From contig JAISNE010000187.1 of assembly GCA_031276375.1 (NCBI GenBank), forward strand, positions 1 through 5,934: a stretch of DNA of 5,934 nucleotides, written 5' to 3'. Position 1 is the first letter of the stretch; each line of letters opens with the position of its first letter. The notes beneath the pieces were generated by a model that saw only the letters and a list, made by a program, of their open reading frames with translations, made no database searches and was not told the origin of the DNA. This stretch comes from Accumulibacter sp. Its GTDB lineage: Bacteria > Pseudomonadota > Gammaproteobacteria > Burkholderiales > Rhodocyclaceae. A program made the position numbers and the translations under genes. Shown here in pieces: positions 1-5,934 of this stretch.

Positions 1-14
1 GTGAATCAAATGTC

Positions 15-1007
15 TTACCGGGCTTTGTTGACCGCGATATTCCAGAGGCTGACCAATTGTTCATACTCTTCCGCGGCGGCGGCCTGGTCGATGGGGAAAA
101 TCTTGACCGACTTGAGGTCGGGCAAGGACGTCAGTTTCGAGACCTCGATGTCGGTGCGCACTGGCCGGCGGAATGCCTTGACCAGCAGTTCCTGCTGCAT
201 TTCCTTGCTCAGCAGGATGTTGTAGAAGGCTTTGGCCGCCTCCGGATTTTTTGCCCCTTTGATGATGAACATGCCTTCCGGCGCGAGGTAGCTGCCTTCG
301 CTTGGATAGACCAGGCGGATTTCCTTCTGGCCGCCGGCGACGTATTCCTGCGCGGCGTACTCGATGGTCAGGCCGATGGGATATTCGCCCATGGCCGTGC
401 CCTTGTAGGTCGTGCCGGAAGAAGAGGTCACGATGGCGTTGGCGGCGATCTTTTCCAGTCCGTCGCGGCCGAACTGCTTCAGCAGGCCATAGACCAGCTG
501 ATACGCGGTCGCGCTCTTGCTCGGATCGGTAATGGCGAATTTTCCTTTCCATTCGGGTTTCATCAGGTCGGACCAGGTCGTTGGCACGGGCATGCCCTTG
601 AGTTGTTTCTCATTGACCATGATGACCATCAAATGAACGTTGGTGCCCACCCAGAGATCGTTCGGGCCGCGGAATTCCGCGGGGATCGCGGCGAGATCGG
701 GCGATTTGTACGGTTCCATGTATTCCTTGTAGGCGCCGAGCGTGCCGAAGCCGCCGCTCCACAGGATGTCTCCGCGCGGATTCTTGGATTCGGCCTGGAT
801 GCGCTTCATCAGCGCGCCGGTTCCCCCGGTCACCTGCTGGACGTTGAGCGACGGCATTTTTTTCCTGGACACGTTCAGCGCGGCTTCGATGGTCTCGGTG
901 TTGTTCGAGGAATAGAGCACCACGGTCTGGGCCTGCGCCAATGTGGCCGCGGCGGAGAAGAGGAGGGTCGCCGCCAAATGCGGCAGGAATTCGAGTTTCA
1001 GTTTCAT
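15..1007 (-). CDS. Periplasmic substrate-binding protein of a ferric/phosphonate/sugar-phosphate-type ABC importer
   Basis: A 330-residue extracytoplasmic solute-binding protein that should capture the solute in the periplasm and hand it to the fused permease encoded just upstream. Residues 1-26 form a signal peptide: K2 and K4, a hydrophobic core (LAATLLFSAAATL), and an AQA site that predicts cleavage after A26. There is no lipobox cysteine, so a soluble periplasmic protein is expected. The mature part starts with a VVLYSSNN strand and carries TGGTGALMKRIQAE (60-73), DILWSGG (80-86), DPSKSATAY (161-169), GEYPIGLTIEY (207-217) and APEGMFIIKGAKNPEAAKAF (242-261), all typical of FbpA/AfuA/PhnS2-type binding proteins. 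Length fits the family (about 330-345). Where classical ferric-binding proteins have a Tyr-Tyr pair, this one reads E216-Y217-A218, which argues against simple Fe(III) binding. The frame stays open 136 codons further upstream, but that part overlaps the permease gene; the ATG at 1007 is chosen for its signal peptide and GAGG site. It is the last gene of the operon, 23 bases after the permease. Family is firm; substrate is inferred and uncertain. Confidence 0.9.
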   Translation of the reverse strand: MKLKLEFLPHLAATLLFSAAATLAQAQTVVLYSSNNTETIEAALNVSRKKMPSLNVQQVTGGTGALMKRIQAESKNPRGDILWSGGFGTLGAYKEYMEPYKSPDLAAIPAEFRGPNDLWVGTNVHLMVIMVNEKQLKGMPVPTTWSDLMKPEWKGKFAITDPSKSATAYQLVYGLLKQFGRDGLEKIAANAIVTSSSGTTYKGTAMGEYPIGLTIEYAAQEYVAGGQKEIRLVYPSEGSYLAPEGMFIIKGAKNPEAAKAFYNILLSKEMQQELLVKAFRRPVRTDIEVSKLTSLPDLKSVKIFPIDQAAAAEEYEQLVSLWNIAVNKAR

Positions 1008-1012
1008 GCGGA

Positions 1013-1016
1013 CCTC
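1013..1016 (-). promoter_or_regulatory. Ribosome binding site of the binding-protein gene
   Basis: On the minus strand GAGG sits 5 bases before the ATG at 1007, inside the 23-base gap after the permease stop. It supports this start over in-frame starts further upstream that would overlap the permease gene and lack a signal peptide. Confidence 0.55.
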
Positions 1017-1030
1017 GCTTGTTGGAAATG

Positions 1031-2686
1031 TCACTGGTTGGAGAAAAGGTTGACGCGGAACAGCTTGACCGCGGCGATGATCGGCGCCAGGATCACGGTA
1101 ATCATCGCCGCGCCGTAAGCCGACGCCAGGCCGAGCCGCCCGCCGTCGATCTGGCGGAAAATGGCGATCGGCATGGTTTCCAGGCCGCCGGTGTAAACCA
1201 CGATCGTGGCGGCCAGTTCGGCGATCGTGGTGACCCACATCAGGATGGCCGCCGAGACGATCGACGCCTTCATCACCGGCAGGACCACCTTGAAGAATGA
1301 CATCAGCGGCGAAACGCCGAGGCTGATGGACGCTTCCTCGATCGAGTCCGGAATGTTGAACAGCGTCGACGAAGCGTTGCGCACGGCAAAGGGCAGGCGG
1401 CGCACGGCGTAGCACAGCACCATGATGCTGCCGGTGCCGGCCAGCACCAGCCAGCCGGTGTTGAAGGTCTGCACCAGCGCGATGCCCATGACCGTTCCCG
1501 AAATGGTCAGCGGCATGATGACGATGTAGTCGAGCAGATGCGTGAGCCGGTTGCGCTTTTTGATGATTAGATAGCTGGTCAGCACGGCGAACACGACGCC
1601 GATCAGGGTCGCTATCGAGGCGAAGATGAGCGAGTTGAACACGGGTTCGGGCGCGCTGCGGAAGATGCGGACGAGGTTCGTGACGGACCAGACGCCCCAG
1701 CGCATGACCGGGCCGCTGGTTTCCGTGAAGGCGGCGACGAAGACGATGATCAGCGGCAGCATCGAAAGAAAGATGATGAAGCCGACGCAGCCGGTGAACA
1801 GCGCGGCCGCCCCGGAGCGCACGCGCGCCGCTTGCGGGGCGCGCCCCGGCGTCATGGTGTAGAGCTTGCGCTCGACGACTCTTTTCTGCAGGAACAGGAC
1901 GATGCCGACGATGGAGATCGAAACCACGGACATGGCGCTCTGGAGCAGCGGGGAACCGCCCATTTCATTGACGAACTCGTTGTAGGTCATCACCGACAGC
2001 AGGGGAACGCGGCTGCCCAGCAAGGTGGCGAGCACGAAATTGCCGACCACCAGCGAGAAGACCACCAGGGCGTTGACCGCCACCGCCGGCAGCATCAGGG
2101 GCGCCAGCACGCGCAACTTGGTGGTCAGCGGCGAGGTGCCCAGGCTCAGTCCGGCCTCTTCCAGTTGTCCGTCGAAACCGCGCAGCGCGGCGAGCACGCC
2201 CAGATAGATGTAGGTGTAATAGACCAGGGTCATCGAGAAGATCAGTCCGGTCCAGCCGTAGAACGACGGCAGCTCGATGCCGATCCGCTCCATGAAGTTG
2301 GTCAGGAGGCCGTTGTTGCCGAGGATCAGCAGCCAGGACTGGCCGACGATCACTTCGGGAATCACGATGGTCACCACCGGCAGGATGGCGACCAGGTTCT
2401 TCATCGGGAACTCGTAGCGCGCGACCATGTAGGCCAGCGGCGCTCCGATGAGCACCGCCAGGGTGGTCACGCTGACGCCCAGCACCAGGGTATTGCGGAA
2501 AGCCTCCAGGAACATGCTGTTGTCGACTAGTTGCGCGAAGCCGGCGAGCGACAGCGCCCCGCTTTCGTCGCGCACGCTGTTGCCAAACAGCACGCCGAGC
2601 GGATAGAGCACGAAAAAAGCCAGAACGATCAGCGAAATGACCGTCAGCACGCCCCACGGCCACCATTTTGGTTTGAAGAAATTCAT
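1031..2686 (-). CDS. Fused two-domain ABC importer permease (FbpB/AfuB/PhnU2 type)
   Basis: A 551-residue inner-membrane permease in which two BPD_transp_1 domains are joined in one chain, so one polypeptide can form the whole translocation path. Each half has an EAA loop that docks on the ATPase: EEAGLSLG (176-183) with P196 and P200, and EEASISLGVSPLMSFFKVVLP (450-470). About 12 membrane segments can be picked out by eye, roughly 12-34, 65-90, 98-123, 147-168, 200-222, 250-267, 298-320, 350-375, 385-408, 414-430, 470-497 and 519-540. A basic loop with VERKLYTMTPGRAPQAARVR (271-290) links the halves. Length and layout match FbpB-like and 2-aminoethylphosphonate-type permeases. The gene starts 9 bases after the ATPase stop with ATG and only a weak GGCGGG site that overlaps the upstream TAG, which suggests translational coupling. 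The binding protein follows 23 bases downstream. Both halves keep their EAA loops and no frameshift is visible. The substrate cannot be read from the permease. Confidence 0.93.
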   Translation of the reverse strand: MNFFKPKWWPWGVLTVISLIVLAFFVLYPLGVLFGNSVRDESGALSLAGFAQLVDNSMFLEAFRNTLVLGVSVTTLAVLIGAPLAYMVARYEFPMKNLVAILPVVTIVIPEVIVGQSWLLILGNNGLLTNFMERIGIELPSFYGWTGLIFSMTLVYYTYIYLGVLAALRGFDGQLEEAGLSLGTSPLTTKLRVLAPLMLPAVAVNALVVFSLVVGNFVLATLLGSRVPLLSVMTYNEFVNEMGGSPLLQSAMSVVSISIVGIVLFLQKRVVERKLYTMTPGRAPQAARVRSGAAALFTGCVGFIIFLSMLPLIIVFVAAFTETSGPVMRWGVWSVTNLVRIFRSAPEPVFNSLIFASIATLIGVVFAVLTSYLIIKKRNRLTHLLDYIVIMPLTISGTVMGIALVQTFNTGWLVLAGTGSIMVLCYAVRRLPFAVRNASSTLFNIPDSIEEASISLGVSPLMSFFKVVLPVMKASIVSAAILMWVTTIAELAATIVVYTGGLETMPIAIFRQIDGGRLGLASAYGAAMITVILAPIIAAVKLFRVNLFSNQ

Positions 2687-2695
2687 TTGGCCCGC

Positions 2696-3772
2696 CTACG
2701 CGCCGATGATCCGGCTTTGCTCCGGAAGCAGCACCCGCACCGAGTCGCCGGGATGGAAGTCGATGCTCCGGCCGCCGGCGCTCAAGTCGACGCGTATCTC
2801 GGGGCCGTCCTGCAGGCGGACCCGGTAAGTCGTCTTGAAACCCAGGTACTGCCGGCGCACGACCGAACCGGAAACGGCATTGGCCGCGGCGGAGTCCGCC
2901 ACCGTCAACGCCAGTTCCTCCGGGCGCGCGACCAGGATCGCGTTGTTCTCGTCGAATCGGGCCTGACCGCGAACGCCCTTGAGCAGACGCCCGCCCAAAC
3001 GGTAGCGCACATCTCCGGACAGCGCCGGATCGGCGGATTCGATGGTCACCGGAATGATGTTGGCCGAGCCGATGAAATCGGCCACGTAGGCATTGACCGG
3101 CGCCCCGTAGAGTTCTTCCGGCGTGCCGATCTGGGCGATCCGGCCGCGATCCATGATGGCGATCTTGTCGGACATGGCCAGCGCCTCTTCCTGGTCGTGG
3201 GTGACGAAAACCGTCGTGATGTGGGCTTCCTGCACCAGGTCGAGGATCACGTCGCGCATCTGCGTGCGCATCTTGGCGTCCAGGTTGGAGAGCGGCTCAT
3301 CCATCAGCAGCACCCGCGGACGGATCACCAGTGCCCTGGCCAGCGCCACCCGCTGGCGCTGGCCGCCGCTCATCTGCGCCGGATAACGCTCCGCCAGGGT
3401 GGTCAGGCCCACGCTCGCCAGCGCCTGGCCGACGCGCTGCCCGATCTCGGCTTTCGCCACGGCGCGCGCGCGCAATCCGTAGGCCACGTTATCGAACACG
3501 GTCTTGTCCGGAAACAGCGCGTAGTCCTGAAACACCATCCCGATATCGCGGCGGTGCGTCGGGACGCGCGTCATGTCGTCCTGGTCGAACAGCAGGCGTC
3601 CGGCGTCCGTTTCATGGAAACCGGCGATGCAGCGCAGCAGGGTCGTCTTTCCGCAGCCGCTGGGGCCGAGGAGCGTGTAAAACGCCCCATCGGGAATATG
3701 CAGGGACAAATCCTCCAGAACCTTGTTGCCGCTGAATTCCTTTTTTACGCCTTCGATGCTGATTGAAGCCAC
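2696..3772 (-). CDS. ABC importer ATPase (FbpC/PotA-like, with TOBE domain)
   Basis: A 358-residue cytoplasmic ATPase that would dimerise under the permease and drive import. All nucleotide-binding motifs are intact: Walker A GPSGCGKTT (36-44), Q-loop Q82 in VFQDYALFP, signature MSGGQRQR (134-141), Walker B VLLMDEP (154-160, catalytic E159), D-loop SNLD (162-165) and H-loop H192 in FVTHDQEEA. Residues from about 240 to the end form a C-terminal TOBE-type regulatory domain with VARPEELALT (281-290), RRQYLGFKTTYRVRL (306-320) and PGDSVRVLLP (341-350). This is the layout of ferric, spermidine and phosphonate importer ATPases. The start is GTG, supported by GAGGGAG 7 bases upstream; the nearby ATG at 3788 is in another frame. 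It is the first gene of the operon, followed after 9 bases by the permease, so the order is ATPase-permease-binding protein. Function as an importer ATPase is firm; the transported solute is not shown by this gene. Confidence 0.95.
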   Translation of the reverse strand: MASISIEGVKKEFSGNKVLEDLSLHIPDGAFYTLLGPSGCGKTTLLRCIAGFHETDAGRLLFDQDDMTRVPTHRRDIGMVFQDYALFPDKTVFDNVAYGLRARAVAKAEIGQRVGQALASVGLTTLAERYPAQMSGGQRQRVALARALVIRPRVLLMDEPLSNLDAKMRTQMRDVILDLVQEAHITTVFVTHDQEEALAMSDKIAIMDRGRIAQIGTPEELYGAPVNAYVADFIGSANIIPVTIESADPALSGDVRYRLGGRLLKGVRGQARFDENNAILVARPEELALTVADSAAANAVSGSVVRRQYLGFKTTYRVRLQDGPEIRVDLSAGGRSIDFHPGDSVRVLLPEQSRIIGA

Positions 3773-3779
3773 TTGCTTT

Positions 3780-3786
3780 CTCCCTC
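3780..3786 (-). promoter_or_regulatory. Ribosome binding site of the ATPase gene, supporting a GTG start
   Basis: The minus strand reads GAGGGAG, then 7 bases, then GTG at 3772. No in-frame ATG lies close by with comparable spacing, and the protein begins MASISIEGVKKEF, as expected for the N-terminal strand of an ABC ATPase. This site therefore decides the start. Confidence 0.7.
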
Positions 3787-3861
3787 ATGACTCGGAGCGC
3801 GGAACCATGAACAAGCAAAACCCGCGCCACTGCCCATATCCCTACCCCGGCGCCGTATCGC

Positions 3862-3874
3862 GGCGCGAAGCGCC
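3862..3874 (-). repeat. Short GC-rich hairpin in the probable leader of the importer operon
   Basis: GGCGC (3862-3866) and GCGCC (3870-3874) are complementary across a 3-base loop. After one mismatch, two more base pairs extend the stem. On the transcript strand the loop is UUC. No T-run follows, so it is not a standard terminator. It lies about 90 bases before the ATPase start. Confidence 0.4.
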
Positions 3875-3891
3875 ACGCGCGAACGGTTCCA

Positions 3892-3923
3892 CCGCCGGGA
3901 TTCCATGCCCGGAACGCCGGCGG
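3892..3923 (-). repeat. Inverted repeat with nested alternative stem in the importer leader
   Basis: CCGCCGG (3892-3898) pairs perfectly with CCGGCGG (3917-3923) around an 18-base loop. A competing stem, CCGGG (3895-3899) with CCCGG (3908-3912), uses part of the same arm, so two mutually exclusive folds are possible. No T-run follows. GC-rich DNA makes such stems fairly often by chance, so function is only a possibility. Confidence 0.4.
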
Positions 3924-4012
3924 GCCGACGAGCGCCGTTACAGATTCCACACTCCCCCAAAAGCCTCCTGGCGGCGATGCGTCATGCCCCGGAGAAATTC
4001 AATGTTCGTCAA

Positions 4013-4036
4013 GGAAATCTTGTAATTTTTGATTCC
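4013..4036. promoter_or_regulatory. Imperfect inverted repeat in the AT-rich core, possible operator
   Basis: On the plus strand GGAAATC (4013-4019) and GATTCC (4031-4036) are inverted copies apart from one extra A, separated by an 11-base AT-rich spacer. It overlaps the best -10 candidate for the importer operon, where a repressor site could sit. It does not match a Fur box or a Pho box that I recognise. Low confidence. Confidence 0.25.
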
Positions 4037-4046
4037 AGATGACCAA
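4019..4046 (-). promoter_or_regulatory. Weak sigma-70-like promoter candidate for the importer operon
   Basis: On the minus strand TTGGTC (4046-4041) is followed after 16 bases by TACAAG (4024-4019). These match the -35 consensus at 3 of 6 and the -10 consensus at 4 of 6, in the most AT-rich part of the gap. It would leave a leader of roughly 240 bases. A second box, TTGACG (4012-4007), matches the -35 consensus at 5 of 6 but has only GGGCAT where a -10 should lie. Neither is strong. Confidence 0.2.
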
Positions 4047-4052
4047 GGTCTA

Positions 4053-4075
4053 AACCCGGTTGCAAGAACGGGGTT
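4053..4075 (-). terminator. Hairpin downstream of atpC, possible weak terminator of the atp operon
   Basis: On the minus strand AACCC, a C, GTT, a CTTGC loop, AAC, a C and GGGTT fold into an 8-base-pair stem broken by one C-C mismatch, with just one more T after the stem. It lies about 100 bases past the atpC stop. The short T-run and AT-rich outer pairs make it a poor intrinsic terminator, but nothing better is visible in the gap. Confidence 0.25.
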
Positions 4076-4174
4076 CCAACCCGAGAAGAACTTCTTGTGA
4101 TACCCGCGAAATGCCCCAAAAGCGGGCGGGGCCAAACCGGCCACGCACCGTTTTTCTACACTTTGATTTCAAGC

Positions 4175-4597
4175 TCAGTGCGCCTTTCGGCCCTTTTTCA
4201 TCTTGTGCAACTGCAATTGCGTGATCGCCTGCGCCAGTTCGGCTTCGGCGCTGGCGTAGCCGACGTTCGCCGAACGGTTGCGCGAGGCTTCCTCGGCGCC
4301 TTGCCTGGCCTTGATCGCCTTGGCTTCGTCGAGATCCTTGGCGCGGATCGCCGTGTCGGCCAGCAGCGTGACCAGCGTCGGCTGGATTTCGAGAATTCCG
4401 CCGGAGACGTAAACCAGCTCGAATTCATCGCGGCCCGGCATCTTCAGACGCACGGTGCCCGGCCGCACCCGCGTCAGGAGCGGCGCGTGGCGCGGGAAAA
4501 CGCCCAGTTCCCCGGCTTCGCCGGGAAACACGGCGAATTCGGCCTCGCCGGAAAAAATCTGCTCCTCGGCGCTGACGACATCGACTCTGATCGGCAT
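4175..4597 (-). CDS. atpC: F1Fo ATP synthase epsilon subunit
   Basis: A 140-residue epsilon subunit of the F1 central stalk. It sits with gamma on the c-ring, couples rotation to catalysis and can inhibit ATP hydrolysis through its C-terminal helices. Residues 1 to about 85 form the beta-sandwich, with [15 protein letters not shown] (7-21), [14 protein letters not shown] (29-42), [11 protein letters not shown] (63-73) and ADTAIRA (80-86). Residues from about 88 to 134 form the two-helix C-terminal domain, starting [11 protein letters not shown] and ending in a basic tail (KMKKGRKAH). The usual glycine of the GELGxxPGHAPL motif is R36 here, a mild variation. Length is normal for the proteobacterial form. 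The ATG at 4597 is chosen because the protein then begins [13 protein letters not shown] and has AGGGA 4 bases upstream; the frame is open further back but overlaps atpD. The start follows the atpD stop by 14 bases, as expected for the last gene of the operon. Confidence 0.97.
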   Translation of the reverse strand: MPIRVDVVSAEEQIFSGEAEFAVFPGEAGELGVFPRHAPLLTRVRPGTVRLKMPGRDEFELVYVSGGILEIQPTLVTLLADTAIRAKDLDEAKAIKARQGAEEASRNRSANVGYASAEAELAQAITQLQLHKMKKGRKAH

Positions 4598-4611
4598 GTC
4601 TTCCCTTTCGC

Positions 4612-5934
<1,323 letters not shown>

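Larger units (their letters stand above)
3773..4174. other. 402-base intergenic region between atpC and the ABC importer operon
   Basis: No convincing gene is present. Reading along the minus strand from atpC, there is first a GC-rich patch of short overlapping inverted repeats (4103-4142, for example GCCCC at 4113-4117 against GGGGC at 4128-4132, and GGCC at 4130-4133 against GGCC at 4139-4142). A hairpin follows at 4053-4075, then an AT-rich core (about 4011-4036) and a GC-rich leader with inverted repeats (about 3846-3930). Small open frames on the minus strand (3938-4144, 3745-3960, 3612-3950) have no recognisable domain, and the last two run out of frame into the ATPase gene. The layout suggests the end of the atp transcript followed by the promoter and leader of the importer operon. 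Confidence 0.6.

Noticed and set aside
57..1118. 353-codon open frame on the plus strand opposite the binding-protein gene
   Set aside because: It is antisense to a well-supported gene, is rich in Gly, Arg, His and Asp with no domain, and is a usual by-product of GC-rich codon use.
1832..2530. 232-codon open frame on the plus strand opposite the permease gene
   Set aside because: It is a shadow of the permease: extremely rich in His, Gln, Asp and Arg, with no domain and no independent support.
2531..3766. 411-codon open frame on the plus strand opposite the ATPase gene
   Set aside because: It mirrors almost the whole ATPase gene, which has every ABC motif intact. The antisense product is a low-complexity mix rich in His, Gln, Arg and Asp with no recognisable fold.
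3827..3833. GCCACTG, resembling a conserved piece of cobalamin riboswitches
   Set aside because: It is on the plus strand, opposite to the transcribed direction, and no other part of that riboswitch is present.
3964..3969. Perfect AGGAGG on the minus strand inside the intergenic gap
   Set aside because: The nearest starts are badly spaced (TTG 3 bases away, GTG 11 and 13 bases away). They lead either to a 4-codon peptide or to frames that run out of phase into the ATPase gene.
3938..4144. 68-codon minus-strand open frame in the intergenic gap, starting GTG and ending GGVWNL
   Set aside because: I saw no good ribosome binding site, no domain and no homologue I can name, and it covers the candidate promoter and hairpins. 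A small unknown protein is possible but not supported. A protein search of the 68 residues against related genomes would decide it.

Overview
The window reads as a piece of a GC-rich proteobacterial chromosome, most likely a betaproteobacterium. The ATP synthase beta subunit ends with the [22 protein letters not shown] and [17 protein letters not shown] segments that I associate with that class. This placement comes from memory of the families, not from a tree. All five genes lie on the minus strand, so transcription runs from high to low coordinates. No RNA gene, mobile element, CRISPR array or phage gene was seen.

Region 1 (4175-5934) is the end of the F1Fo ATP synthase operon. It holds atpD (beta subunit, 5' end beyond the window edge) and, 14 bases later, atpC (epsilon subunit), in the usual order for the last two genes of an atp operon. 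Both look intact and functional.

Region 2 (3773-4174) is a 402-base intergenic stretch. Its centre is AT-rich and holds a weak promoter candidate with an overlapping imperfect inverted repeat. It also has a hairpin that might end atp transcription and a GC-rich cluster of inverted repeats in the probable 5' leader of the next operon. I see no convincing gene here.

Region 3 (15-3772) is a complete three-gene ABC importer operon: an ATPase with a GTG start, a fused two-domain permease of 551 residues, and a periplasmic binding protein with a signal peptide. The gaps are 9 and 23 bases. The proteins belong to the broad ferric-iron / 2-aminoethylphosphonate / sugar-phosphate importer group (FbpABC, AfuABC and PhnS2-PhnU2-PhnT2 types). 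The binding protein appears to lack the Tyr-Tyr pair of classical ferric-binding proteins, so I lean toward a small phosphorylated or phosphonate solute rather than bare Fe(III), but the substrate stays open. Import would be powered by ATP hydrolysis at the ATPase dimer, with solute delivered from the periplasm to the single-chain permease.

Overall this is ordinary core plus transport content. I did not find a clearly new biological system. The points that deserve a second look are the substrate of the importer and the structured intergenic leader.
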